DNA of 64,000 nt from Xanthomonas hortorum (GTDB taxonomy: Bacteria > Pseudomonadota > Gammaproteobacteria > Xanthomonadales > Xanthomonadaceae): positions 682,001 through 746,000 of the forward strand of contig NZ_CP101417.1 in NCBI RefSeq assembly GCF_024339125.1, in the 5' to 3' direction. Each line of letters opens with the position of its first letter. Position 1 is the first letter of the stretch. The position numbers were made by a program, and so were the translations under genes. The notes beneath the pieces are model-generated. The model was given only the letters and a program-made list of their open reading frames with translations, searched no databases and was not told where the DNA came from. Shown one piece after another: positions 55,572 to 64,000 of the stretch.

Positions 55572-57494
55572 ATGCGCCTGACACGGTATTTCTCATACAC
55601 CGGTGAAGTGGCGATCGCCGCCTTGGTGGTGGCGGTCATCGGCTTGATGATCCTGCCGCTGCCCACCCCGCTCATCGATACGCTGCTGGGCATCAACATC
55701 ACCTTGAGCGTGGTGTTGCTGATGGTCACGATGTATGTGCCCGACTCGATCTCGCTGTCGTCATTTCCTTCATTGCTGCTGTTCACCACGCTGCTGCGGC
55801 TGTCATTGAACATCGCATCGACAAAATCGATCCTGCTGCATGCCGAGGCTGGCCACATCATCGAAAGCTTCGGCGAGCTGGTGGTCGGCGGCAACCTGGT
55901 GGTGGGCCTGGTGGTGTTTCTGATCATCACCACGGTGCAGTTCATCGTGATCGCCAAGGGCTCCGAGCGCGTGGCGGAAGTCGGTGCGCGCTTCACCCTC
56001 GATGCGATGCCCGGCAAGCAGATGAGCATCGATGCCGATCTGCGCGGCGGCAACCTGACCGCGGACGAAGCACGACGCAAACGCGCGCGGCTGGCCATCG
56101 AGAGTCAACTGCACGGTGGCATGGATGGCGCCATGAAATTCGTCAAGGGCGACGCCATCGCCGGCCTGGTGATCACCATGGTGAATATCCTGGCCGGCAT
56201 CGTGGTGGGCGTGACCTACCACGGCATGAGCGCAGGCGAGGCGGCCAACCGCTTTGCGATCCTGTCGGTCGGCGATGCGATGGTGTCGCAGATCGCCTCG
56301 CTGCTGATCTCGGTGGCGGCCGGCGTTATGATCACCCGCGTGGCCAACGAGAACGAGGCCAAGATCAGCTCGCTCGGGCTCGACATCGGCCGCCAGCTCA
56401 CCAGCAATGCCCGCGCCTTGCTGGCAGCCAGCGTCCTGCTTGCCTGCTTTGCGTTCGTTCCGGGATTTCCCGCACCGCTGTTCCTGTTGCTGGCGGCGGC
56501 CGTGGGCGCTGGCGGCTATACGATCTGGCGCAAGCAGCGCGATGTCAGCGTTACCGATCAGCCCACGCTGCCATCGACCAGCCGCAAGGGCGCCAAGGGC
56601 GATGCGCCGCATATCCGCAAGAGCGCGCCGGATTTCGCCTCGCCCCTGTCGATGCGGCTGTCGCCGCAACTGGCTGCGCGGCTCGACCCGACACTGCTGG
56701 ATCAGGCGATCGAAAGCGAGCGCCGGCAATTGGTGGAGCTATTGGGTCTGCCGTTTCCGGGCATTGCAATCTGGCAGAGCGAATCCCTGCAGGACATGCA
56801 ATACGAAGTGTTGATCCACGATGTGCCGGAAACCCGCAGCGCGTTGAGCGATACGGCGGACATGCCGAAAGCGCTGGCCCAGCAGGCCATCGCGCCGCTG
56901 CATGCACGCGCGCATCTGTTCGTCGGCATCCAGGAGACGCAGTGGATGCTGGAACAGGTGGGCGCGGATTATCCCGGGCTGGTTGCAGAGGTCAACAAGG
57001 CAATGCCCGCCCAGCGCATCGCCGATGTGTTGCGGCGGCTGCTGGAAGAACGCATCCCGGTGCGCAACATCAAGAGCATCCTGGAGAGCCTGGTGGTGTG
57101 GGGACCGAAGGAAAAGGATCTGCTGATGCTCACCGAGTATGTGCGCTGCGATCTCGGCCGCTATCTTGCGCACACTGCGACCGCAGGCACGGGTCAGCTG
57201 CCTGCGGTGATGCTCGACCACGCGGTGGAACAGTTGATCCGGCAGTCGATTCGCGCCACGCCGGCCGGCAATTTCCTGGCCCTACCACCGGAGCAGGCCA
57301 ATCAGCTGGTCGAGCAGGTGGAACGCATCGTCGAAGATCAGGCACGGCATCCACTGGCAGTGGTCGCCTCGATGGACGTGCGACGTTATGTGCGCCGCAT
57401 GATCGAGGCGCGCCTGAACTGGCTGGAGGTGTATTCGTTCCAGGAACTGGGCGCAGAGGTGCAGCTGCAGCCGATCGGCAGAGTGGTGGCCTGA
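55572..57494 (+). CDS. hrcV: HrcV, major export gate protein
   Basis: 640 residues. LcrD/FlhA family with about seven N-terminal helices, the FHIPEP-like cytoplasmic region (GARFTLDAMPGKQMSIDADL) and a large C-terminal domain that docks substrates and chaperones. It ends one base into the hpaP start (TGATG). Confidence 0.98.
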   Translation: MRLTRYFSYTGEVAIAALVVAVIGLMILPLPTPLIDTLLGINITLSVVLLMVTMYVPDSISLSSFPSLLLFTTLLRLSLNIASTKSILLHAEAGHIIESFGELVVGGNLVVGLVVFLIITTVQFIVIAKGSERVAEVGARFTLDAMPGKQMSIDADLRGGNLTADEARRKRARLAIESQLHGGMDGAMKFVKGDAIAGLVITMVNILAGIVVGVTYHGMSAGEAANRFAILSVGDAMVSQIASLLISVAAGVMITRVANENEAKISSLGLDIGRQLTSNARALLAASVLLACFAFVPGFPAPLFLLLAAAVGAGGYTIWRKQRDVSVTDQPTLPSTSRKGAKGDAPHIRKSAPDFASPLSMRLSPQLAARLDPTLLDQAIESERRQLVELLGLPFPGIAIWQSESLQDMQYEVLIHDVPETRSALSDTADMPKALAQQAIAPLHARAHLFVGIQETQWMLEQVGADYPGLVAEVNKAMPAQRIADVLRRLLEERIPVRNIKSILESLVVWGPKEKDLLMLTEYVRCDLGRYLAHTATAGTGQLPAVMLDHAVEQLIRQSIRATPAGNFLALPPEQANQLVEQVERIVEDQARHPLAVVASMDVRRYVRRMIEARLNWLEVYSFQELGAEVQLQPIGRVVA

Positions 57495-58132
57495 TGAGCA
57501 AGCCACCGGTCCGCCACGTGCGCATCCTGCCGATTGCCGGCGCACCGCTGCAGCCGCACGCAGCGGCAGCACCGGTGCGTGCCACGCAACGTGTCAGCTT
57601 CATGCAACTGCGACGACGCCTGAGCAGCGTGCTGGCCGGATTGCCGGACACGGTGTTGCCGGAGGACGGCGACGACGACGATCCGACGCTGCCGGAAGTG
57701 GTGGATGCTGCCAGCGACGATCACGGACCCGCAGCGCTGCCAAGCGCAACGCCCTGCGTAGATGAGGGCAATTGTCGACAGATCGCTCGAGGCGACGACG
57801 GCGACGCATTGGGTCGGCAGATCGCCACCGAGTGGATCCGCACCCAACGCGCGCAGCTGGCCATCAACCACATCGCGCTGCGGGTGGCCGAGTTTTGCAA
57901 CGCCACGCCGGTACGCGGCGCAGGTACCTGGGAAGCGTGGCTGGAGATCAACCACGACATCCTGCCGCAGACCACGCTGTTCTTGCGGCTTTCGCCAGAC
58001 CAGCTATCGCTTCGCTTCGACAGCGACTCGCCGGAGACGCGCGAGGTACTTTTGAATGGAAGAAAACGTTTGGATACCGCATTGAAGGCTGCACTCAGCG
58101 ACACGCTTCAGATCAGCATCGAGGTCGTCTAG
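57494..58132 (+). CDS. hpaP: HpaP (HpaC), T3S substrate-specificity switch protein
   Basis: 212 residues from ATG 57494. Pro/Ala-rich N-terminus, acidic middle (EDGDDDDPTLPEV) and a C-terminal T3S4-like domain (LSPDQLSLRFDSDSPETREV). It controls HrpB2 secretion through HrcU. Translationally coupled to hrcV. Confidence 0.95.
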   Translation: MSKPPVRHVRILPIAGAPLQPHAAAAPVRATQRVSFMQLRRRLSSVLAGLPDTVLPEDGDDDDPTLPEVVDAASDDHGPAALPSATPCVDEGNCRQIARGDDGDALGRQIATEWIRTQRAQLAINHIALRVAEFCNATPVRGAGTWEAWLEINHDILPQTTLFLRLSPDQLSLRFDSDSPETREVLLNGRKRLDTALKAALSDTLQISIEVV

Positions 58133-58171
58133 CGCTGCATCTGCAGCAAACCAGCCATAGCGAGGGACGCC

Positions 58172-59179
58172 GTGTTGTCAACAGAGCCGAGCCTGACGTC
58201 GCCGGCACGCGACTTGTCGCAGGCGCTGACCCACGTGCCCGCCGTGCGTGCGCAGCTCGGCAGAGTGCTGTGCGATCCGCATGCCGCACAGCGTTGCGGC
58301 TACACCGCGCAACGCCGCGGCATCCGGGCTGCGGACGCCGCGCGCCTGCAGCTGCAGTTCGACAGCGGCAGCCTGGAGTTGCGGATCGCGGCACGCGACA
58401 GCCTGGCGCTGCTGTTGAACGACGCCGATGACGCCCTGCGCGTGGCGATCGCCGGAGTGCTGTTGAGCGATGATCTGCGCGCCCTGGAACCACTGGGACT
58501 AGGCGCTGCCGAGGTCGTCGCCTTCGAGCGCTGTGCGGATGCAGTCGATCGCCTCGATATCGGCATCACGCTGGGCGGCATCGACGCGATCGCAGAGACC
58601 GCCAGCCCGCTGCTGCTTGCCGCGCTGCAAACGGCTAGCGCTGCGCTGGCCCAGCCATCGCCACTGCCGGCCTGGCTGAGCGCACTGCGGGTGACCACGC
58701 GCCTGCGTATCGGCCAGCGCACGGCAGCGGCGGCGTTGCTGCAATCGCTGCGCCCGGGCGATGTCCTGCTGCACGCGCTTGCCACGGCTCCCGTGCGCAG
58801 CGGCGAGCTGCTCTGGGGCGTCCCTGGAGGTGCGGTGTTGCGCGCTCCGGTACGCCTGACCCTGCAACAGATGATTCTGGAGACTGCCCCCACCATGCAG
58901 CACGATATGCCCGCGTCCGACTCCTCATCGTCCGCCACCGATGTGGCGGCACTGGAACTGCCCGTACAGCTGGAAGTGGACCAGCTTGCGCTGTCTCTGT
59001 CGGTGCTGTCGGGCCTGCAGCCCGGCCAGATCCTCGAGCTGTCGGTGCCGGTGGATCAGGCCGACATCCGCCTGGTCGTCTACGGCCAGACCATCGGCAT
59101 CGGCAGGTTGCTGGCGGTGGGCGAACATCTCGGCGTGCAGATCCTCAGCATGTCGGAGACTGCGCATGCAGATGCCTGA
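58172..59179 (+). CDS. hrcQ: HrcQ, cytoplasmic C-ring protein
   Basis: 335 residues from GTG 58172. FliN/YscQ family; the C-terminal SpoA domain is clear from about residue 265 (LPVQLEVDQLALSLSVLSGL, then LELSVPVDQADIRLVVYGQ). It forms the sorting platform with HrcL and HrpB4. Overlaps hrcR by 14 bp. Confidence 0.96.
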   Translation: MLSTEPSLTSPARDLSQALTHVPAVRAQLGRVLCDPHAAQRCGYTAQRRGIRAADAARLQLQFDSGSLELRIAARDSLALLLNDADDALRVAIAGVLLSDDLRALEPLGLGAAEVVAFERCADAVDRLDIGITLGGIDAIAETASPLLLAALQTASAALAQPSPLPAWLSALRVTTRLRIGQRTAAAALLQSLRPGDVLLHALATAPVRSGELLWGVPGGAVLRAPVRLTLQQMILETAPTMQHDMPASDSSSSATDVAALELPVQLEVDQLALSLSVLSGLQPGQILELSVPVDQADIRLVVYGQTIGIGRLLAVGEHLGVQILSMSETAHADA

Positions 59180-59810
59180 TGTCGGCTCGCTGCTGCTGGT
59201 GGTCATCATGCTGGGGCTGCTGCCCTTCGCAGCGATGGTGGTCACCTCCTACACCAAGATCGTGGTCGTGCTCGGCTTGCTGCGCAATGCCATCGGCGTA
59301 CAGCAGGTGCCGCCGAACATGGTGCTCAACGGCGTCGCGTTGCTGGTGTCGTGCTTTGTGATGGCGCCGGTGGGCATGGAGGCGTTCAAGGCCGCGCAGA
59401 ATTACAGTCCCGGTGCCGACAACAGCCGTGTGGTGGTATTACTCGATGCCTGCCGCGAACCGTTTCGGCAGTTCCTGCTCAAGCACACCCGCGAGCGCGA
59501 GAAAGCCTTTTTCATTCGCTCGGCGCAGCAGATCTGGCCCAAGGACAAGGCCGATACGCTCAAGCCCGACGATCTGCTGGTGCTGGCACCGGCATTCACG
59601 CTGAGCGAGCTGACCGAAGCGTTCCGCATCGGATTCCTGCTGTATCTGGTCTTCATCGTGATCGATCTGGTGGTGGCCAATGGGTTGATGGCGATGGGCC
59701 TTTCGCAGGTGACGCCGACCAACGTGGCCATTCCGTTCAAACTGCTGTTGTTCGTGGCGCTGGATGGCTGGTCCATGCTGATCCACGGCCTGGTCCTGAG
59801 TTATCGGTGA
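59166..59810 (+). CDS. hrcR: HrcR, export gate membrane protein
   Basis: 214 residues from ATG 59166; ATG 59172 is an alternative. FliP/YscR family with GLLPFAAMVVTSYTKIVVVL, LRNAIGVQQVPPNMVLNG and the C-terminal helices through LVVANGLMAMGLSQVTP. Assembles with HrcS and HrcT. Confidence 0.98.
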   Translation: MQMPDVGSLLLVVIMLGLLPFAAMVVTSYTKIVVVLGLLRNAIGVQQVPPNMVLNGVALLVSCFVMAPVGMEAFKAAQNYSPGADNSRVVVLLDACREPFRQFLLKHTREREKAFFIRSAQQIWPKDKADTLKPDDLLVLAPAFTLSELTEAFRIGFLLYLVFIVIDLVVANGLMAMGLSQVTPTNVAIPFKLLLFVALDGWSMLIHGLVLSYR

Positions 59811-59814
59811 CGCC

Positions 59815-60075
59815 ATGGACCACGACGATCTGGTGCGATTCACTTCCGAAGCCTTGTTGCTGTGCCTCAAGGTGTCGTTGCCGGTGGTCGGCGTGGCCGC
59901 AGTGGCCGGGCTGCTGATCGCCTTCATCCAGGCAGTGATGTCGCTGCAGGATGCCTCGATTTCGTTCGCTCTCAAGCTGGTGGTGGTGGTGGCTGCCATT
60001 GCAGTCACTGCGCCCTGGGGCGCCTCGGCGATCATGCAGTTCGGTCAGGCGCTGATGCAGGCGGCCTTTCCATGA
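59815..60075 (+). CDS. hrcS: HrcS, export gate membrane protein
   Basis: 86 residues, two helices, FliQ/YscS family (LLLCLKVSLPVVGVAAVAGL; QAVMSLQDASISFALKLVVV). Overlaps hpaA by 4 bp. Confidence 0.97.
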   Translation: MDHDDLVRFTSEALLLCLKVSLPVVGVAAVAGLLIAFIQAVMSLQDASISFALKLVVVVAAIAVTAPWGASAIMQFGQALMQAAFP

Positions 60076-60887
60076 TCCGGCGCATTTCGCCAGGCGCGGT
60101 GCCGCCGTCGCTGCCGAGCGCGCCCGGCGCATCGCACCACCACGCCGATGCCGCGCATGCTGGCGTGCAGCCGCCGGCGGACACTGCACATCATGCCCCC
60201 CGTCTGCGCCCCGCCCCACCGCGCAAGCGGCGACGCGGCATGCGCTCGCTGGATGGCATGGACGACGAACGCGACGCCACCGAACTGGAAGAAGCCGAAG
60301 CGGCACGCGTCTCGGCGCTGCGCGGCCGGGTCAGCATTGCGGTCGCTCAGCCACAGGGCCAGGGGCAACGCCAGGATGATCAGCACGGCGAGGGCGGCAA
60401 CGCGCAGGCCGGCGATCCGCAGGCGGGGAGAGGGCAAAGCGCTTCGCCGGTGCACTTGGACAACGGTTTGCGTGCGCGTGTCGACGACGTTCTCGACCGC
60501 TACGCGACCACACGCGCGGCCGACCCGACGGTCAGGCGACGCGCGCTTGCCGTTGCGCTTGTCGAACTGCGCGCGATCGGCATTGCCCATCCTGCCGCAG
60601 CACAGTTGACGACCATGGTCTGGCGGTTGATGCGCGAGCATCTGCGCTCCGGCACCGCGAGCACCGCTGCGGAAAACCTGCAGGCGTTACGGAAGCTTCT
60701 GGTGGAGCTGGTGGCGGCGCAACCGGAGCCATCGCCAGCGCTGCGCAATTTCCATCTACTGCTTCCGTTGGTGCTGCTCAACGCGGAAAAACCACGTAAA
60801 CGCCTAGATCGTACCGGCGCCATCACACGTTTGAACACATTGCTGATTGAGCACCAGGAGCGGACCGCTCAGGAGATTCGCGCATGA
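60072..60887 (+). CDS. hpaA: HpaA, T3S control protein and effector
   Basis: 271 residues from ATG 60072. The Pro/His-rich secreted N-terminus carries a nuclear-localisation-like PPRKRRRGMR near residue 50. HpaA binds HpaB and frees it for effector export, and can itself be translocated. Overlaps both neighbours by 4 bp. Confidence 0.95.
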   Translation: MIRRISPGAVPPSLPSAPGASHHHADAAHAGVQPPADTAHHAPRLRPAPPRKRRRGMRSLDGMDDERDATELEEAEAARVSALRGRVSIAVAQPQGQGQRQDDQHGEGGNAQAGDPQAGRGQSASPVHLDNGLRARVDDVLDRYATTRAADPTVRRRALAVALVELRAIGIAHPAAAQLTTMVWRLMREHLRSGTASTAAENLQALRKLLVELVAAQPEPSPALRNFHLLLPLVLLNAEKPRKRLDRTGAITRLNTLLIEHQERTAQEIRA

Positions 60888-61831
60888 CCATGCAACTTCG
60901 CGTGCTGACGGGAATCCATGCCGGCGCACGATTAGATTTGCAGCCAGGCAGCTATACGTTGGGCGCCGATCCCCAAGCCGAAATCCGGATCGAAGATTGG
61001 CCTGATTGTTCGCTCATCATCGAGGTGGATGCAGATGGTCAAGTGCGTTATCGCAGCGACGCGTTGCCGACGACAGCGTTTGTTGCGCTGCATCCGGTGC
61101 GCTTTGGTCCGTTGGTGCTTTGCATCGGCGAGGCTGCGGCCGATTGGCCGGACGATGTTGCGCTGCTGGAGCGGCTGCTGTCCCCAGCCGCGACGCCGGC
61201 ACCCCCCCCGCCACGAAGGTCCAGGCGCACTGCGATGCGTGCAGTGGTGGGCGCCATGCTAGCGCTGGTAGCCGCAGCGCTGCTGCCCTCTCTGCTACCG
61301 GTATCTCACTTACATGCTGCTGCCTCCAAAAGCCAGAACCACCAGCTCAACCAAGTCGCGTCCACGCTGAAACAGCTGGGCTTGCGCGAAGCGCGCGTGG
61401 AGCAGGTCGGGTCGCGCGTGCGGGTCGAGGGCCTGGTGACAAGCAGTGCGGATGCGGCACGCCTGCGCGCACAATTGCATTGGTATCAACATGCGGTCAC
61501 CGTCGATGTGGTGGTGGTGGATGAGGTATTAGCAACCCTGCGCGATACCTTGGCCGACCGCGACCTGAGCGTGCGTTACGACGGCCAGGGCGTTTTCTCC
61601 ATTGCCGGCAGCAGCGACAACGCAGAGCGCGCGATCCGGCGGATCGCCGACCTGCGCAGCGATCTGGGCCCGGAAATCCGCAAGCTGCACGTGGATATCG
61701 CGCAGCAGGACCCGTCCGTGAAACCTCCCGTCAACTACGACGCCGCCCTGTTGGTCGAAGGTCTGAACTATGTGGAGACCCCGGACGGCACCAAGCACCT
61801 GACTTCCCTGCCGCAGCAAGCGGCGCCATGA
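60884..61831 (+). CDS. hrcD: HrcD (HrpD5), inner-membrane ring protein
   Basis: 315 residues. YscD-like: N-terminal FHA-type domain (LRVLTGIHAGARLDLQPGSY), one membrane helix near 125-145 (AVVGAMLALVAAALLPSLLP) and periplasmic BON-like domains. Forms the inner-membrane ring with HrcJ. Overlaps hpaA by 4 bp. Confidence 0.95.
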   Translation: MTMQLRVLTGIHAGARLDLQPGSYTLGADPQAEIRIEDWPDCSLIIEVDADGQVRYRSDALPTTAFVALHPVRFGPLVLCIGEAAADWPDDVALLERLLSPAATPAPPPPRRSRRTAMRAVVGAMLALVAAALLPSLLPVSHLHAAASKSQNHQLNQVASTLKQLGLREARVEQVGSRVRVEGLVTSSADAARLRAQLHWYQHAVTVDVVVVDEVLATLRDTLADRDLSVRYDGQGVFSIAGSSDNAERAIRRIADLRSDLGPEIRKLHVDIAQQDPSVKPPVNYDAALLVEGLNYVETPDGTKHLTSLPQQAAP

Positions 61832-61841
61832 GAACCGCACC

Positions 61842-62084
61842 ATGTTCGATGCCATGACCGACACGGTCACCCAGGATATGATCAAGATCTTGCAGACCAA
61901 GTCGCTGGATGTCTCCGGCGAGCGACTGCGCAACGTCGAGGCAGCGCTGCATACGACAGCGCAACAGATCCGTGTGCACTGGTCTGCAGCGAGCGATCAG
62001 GCCGCGCGCAACGATTTCACTGTCTTGCACGACGGCATCAACGCCGCGCGCGACATCGTCGCGCATGTTGCCGGCATGCCTTGA
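61842..62084 (+). CDS. hrpD6: HrpD6, small essential T3S regulator
   Basis: 80 residues, helical, no membrane segment (MFDAMTDTVTQDMIKILQTK). Place and size fit HrpD6, which in X. oryzae influences the expression or secretion of HrpB2 and Hpa proteins. Ten bp after hrcD. Confidence 0.93.
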   Translation: MFDAMTDTVTQDMIKILQTKSLDVSGERLRNVEAALHTTAQQIRVHWSAASDQAARNDFTVLHDGINAARDIVAHVAGMP

Positions 62085-62168
62085 CCATCGATTTCCTTGG
62101 TCGCCTCGACCAGGTAAAACGCGCCGGCAGGCGCCCCCCGTTTTAATTAACTGCTAAGGAGTCTTCGT

Positions 62169-62450
62169 ATGGCTTTACTTCCCGAAATGAGTTCATTGCA
62201 CTCGCGCGTCGGCCAGGGCATGGACGGCTTTACCGGAGGCATTTCAAATGGAATGTCCGGTGCCGCCGCAACGCATGGGGCGAGCGGGCAGATTGACTCG
62301 CTGCTCGGCGACCTCACCGCCTCGGACGAGGATCAAAAGCGCATGAACAACAAGATCACCATGCTCAAGAACGATCTCGACTTCAACGTGGCGCTCAACA
62401 AGTTCATCGGCAAGGCCGGCGACAATGCAAAAAGCCTGGTCGGTCAGTAA
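62169..62450 (+). CDS. hrpE: HrpE, major Hrp pilin
   Basis: 93 residues from ATG 62169 with AAGGAG upstream. Forms the extracellular Hrp pilus. The Ser/Gly-rich surface-exposed N-terminus is followed by helical segments with LLGDLTASDEDQKRMNN at about 45-61 and a conserved C-terminus (NALNKFIGK-like VALNKFIGKAGDNAKS). The 80-bp leader shares GGTCGC, GAC, GGTAA blocks with that of the chimeric harpin gene. Confidence 0.97.
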   Translation: MALLPEMSSLHSRVGQGMDGFTGGISNGMSGAAATHGASGQIDSLLGDLTASDEDQKRMNNKITMLKNDLDFNVALNKFIGKAGDNAKSLVGQ

Positions 62451-62506
62451 CGGCTTTTGACATGACGCGGGGCCGGTATGCGGTCCTGCGTCAGGTTGCA
62501 AGACGG

Positions 62507-62989
62507 ATGAGCAGCGCTCGATTCGAAGCGATCGTTGAGCAGATGTGCGAAGCACTGGACCTGCCGGATGTGCAGGGGGTGCTCAGCAGTCGTTTGCTCT
62601 GGGTAGACGGGTTTGAAGTCTATCTGCACATGCCTGCAGCCCAGACCGACGATGACGCACAGCAAGCGCCGGAAGAAGAAGCGCTTTACCTACGCATCTC
62701 CTACGGCCTTGCTCCTGCGGGACGGACCCTGACGGTCTTCCGGCTGCTGCTGGAAGCCAACCTGTCGGTATATGCACAGGACCAGGCGCAACTCGGATTG
62801 AACGATGCCGGCGTGATCGTGCTGGTCGTGCGCGTTCCGCTGGACGACGACGTCGACGGCGCCTGGATCTGCGATCTGCTCGCCCACTATGCCGAGCATG
62901 GCCGTTACTGGAACAACAACATCTTCATTGCACACGACGAAATGTTCGAAGGAATCGCAACGGGAAACTATCTGTGGCTACGCGCGTGA
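62507..62989 (+). CDS. hpaB: HpaB, general T3S chaperone
   Basis: 160 residues from ATG 62507 (MSSARFEAIVEQMCEALDLP). Acidic, CesT-like fold. It binds many effectors and targets them to HrcN. The frame opens earlier (62462), but the first 15 residues are basic and not typical. It lies 56 bp after hrpE. Confidence 0.95.
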   Translation: MSSARFEAIVEQMCEALDLPDVQGVLSSRLLWVDGFEVYLHMPAAQTDDDAQQAPEEEALYLRISYGLAPAGRTLTVFRLLLEANLSVYAQDQAQLGLNDAGVIVLVVRVPLDDDVDGAWICDLLAHYAEHGRYWNNNIFIAHDEMFEGIATGNYLWLRA

Positions 62990-63163
62990 GGTGCTCGGCG
63001 TTGCCTGCATGCCGATGGTGTTAGCCAGACATGCACGACTGCGCAGCACGCTGCCGGGGCTTTGCGCATCCGCTGCGCTGTATAGCATCGCTACGCTGTC
63101 GCGCGGTTATTTCCCCACCGCAGGATTTCTTCCGCCATCCATCTCTTGCAAGGACACTCGCCA

Positions 63164-64000
63164 ATGAATCTCGCCATTCCCTCACATACCACTGCGAGCT
63201 TACAGCCGTCCTCATTCTCCCCTTCGGAGCAGCAAGCCCTCACTGCGGTGATCATGAGCATGCTGGCGTACTGCATGCAACGCCTGCTCAGCGACATGAT
63301 GCAGCCACAAGATCAGCCATCCAGTGACGGTCAGCAACCGACCAACTTCAATCCGACACCATCGATGCCGCCATCGAACCCGCCGTGTTCCACCAACCCC
63401 GGCGGGCAACACGGCAGCGGTGCCGGCAATGGCAATGGCAATGGCAACAACGGTGGCAACGGTGGCAACGGCAGCAACACCTCCGGAACGGGAGCCGGCA
63501 ACGGCGCATCGCACACCAACCCGGGTCACTCGGCGACTCCAACACCCACGCCCACCGACGGTGCTCACGGCACGCCAGGCCCGACCGGCACGCAGGCGCC
63601 ACTGCCTCCCGGCAAGGTCGTCACCGCGCCACCCGGCATCCAGAACAAGCCCATCGTGGTGCACAAGGGCGAGGTGTTCGACGGCAAGGGCCAGCTTTAC
63701 ACCGGTGGCCCAGGCCTGGGCGATGGCTCCCAGAACGAGCACCAGCAGCCACTTTTCGTCGTCGAGGACGGTGGCAGCCTCTGCAACGTCCGCATGGGTG
63801 GCACCGGCGACGGTGTGCATTTCATGGCCAGCGGCAAGATGGTCAACTGCGTCAACGAAGATGTCAGCGAGGATGCAGTCACCATCGATGGGCAGGGCAA
63901 CCGTGAGCACGATGCGGGGATTGCCGGTTGCAGCCCCGAGGTCAGCGGCCGGCCGAAGGTCGAAATCATCAATTGCACGTTCAAGAACGCCGCAGACAAG
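63164..64000 (+). CDS. hrpW: HrpW, harpin with pectate-lyase domain, 3' end outside window
   Basis: First 279 residues from ATG 63164. The harpin-like N-terminus (SEQQALTAVIMSMLAYCMQR) is followed by a long Gly/Asn/Pro/Thr-rich linker with GNGNGNGNNGGNGGNGS repeats. A PL3-type pectate lyase beta-helix domain starts at about residue 150 (VFDGKGQLYTGGPGLGDGS; PLFVVEDGGSLCNVRMG). Secreted T3S accessory that probably acts in the plant cell wall. I see no PIP box in the 170 bp upstream. Confidence 0.95.
   Translation, partial: MNLAIPSHTTASLQPSSFSPSEQQALTAVIMSMLAYCMQRLLSDMMQPQDQPSSDGQQPTNFNPTPSMPPSNPPCSTNPGGQHGSGAGNGNGNGNNGGNGGNGSNTSGTGAGNGASHTNPGHSATPTPTPTDGAHGTPGPTGTQAPLPPGKVVTAPPGIQNKPIVVHKGEVFDGKGQLYTGGPGLGDGSQNEHQQPLFVVEDGGSLCNVRMGGTGDGVHFMASGKMVNCVNEDVSEDAVTIDGQGNREHDAGIAGCSPEVSGRPKVEIINCTFKNAADK

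Noticed and set aside
63001..63163. PIP box for hrpW
   Set aside because: No TTCGB pair with 15-bp spacing found; only T/C-rich partial matches.

Overview
The window looks like the chromosome of a plant-pathogenic Xanthomonas. It is GC-rich and has the Xanthomonas order rpsI-rplM, coq7, speD, clp, trpC, trpD, trpG. It also carries a hrp2-type type III secretion (T3S) cluster with Xanthomonas-specific genes (hpa1, hpa2, hrpB1/B2/B4/B7, hpaP, hpaA, hrpD6, hrpE, hpaB, hrpW) and perfect PIP boxes, the target of HrpX. The harpin resembles that of X. campestris and its relatives rather than the X. oryzae/X. citri form. The species cannot be fixed from this window.

Layout. 1-989: 5' part of an ice-nucleation protein gene (minus strand, runs off the left edge). 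2079-5078: purH-purD. 5321-11849: yccS-like FUSC protein, a divergent MFS/LysR pair, and an MFS-acyltransferase fusion. 12168-19513: small membrane proteins (CD225, DUF2752, DUF4126), ampE, nudC, a secreted lipase/esterase, erpA, bactofilin and a DUF6776-like protein. 19552-23797: a two-component/c-di-GMP signalling pair (FilP-like degenerate REC-GGDEF-EAL protein and a hybrid histidine kinase). 23883-25507: bfr, bfd, rppH. 25626-25828: tRNA-Met and tRNA-Gln. 25984-34093: rpsI, rplM, coq7, a sugE-type SMR gene, speD, clp, a HAD phosphatase, trpC, trpD, a flavin reductase and trpG.

From about 34.1 kb to the right edge lies a pathogenicity island. Its left flank carries three putative effector genes, two of them tandem paralogues, and a decayed effector/TonB-receptor remnant. 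Then come hpa2, hpa1, an unusual insertion, hrcC, and the hrpB operon (hrpB1-B2-hrcJ-hrpB4-hrcL-hrcN-hrpB7-hrcT, minus strand). Divergent to it is hrcU-hrcV-hpaP-hrcQ-hrcR-hrcS-hpaA-hrcD-hrpD6-hrpE-hpaB (plus strand), followed by hrpW, cut by the right edge. Two divergent pairs of perfect PIP boxes drive hpa2/hpa1 and hrpB1/hrcU.

The most unusual part is 44.4-46.7 kb. A block of about 469 bp holding the 3' part of hpa1 and the 3' end of hrcC occurs twice, 1746 bp apart. The second harpin copy has a new N-terminus that resembles the HrpE pilin, and its leader resembles the hrpE leader. Between the copies lies a gene for a protein made of repeats of the same HrpE-like module. This looks like a recombination-built family of pilin/harpin chimeras, and I know of no description of one.
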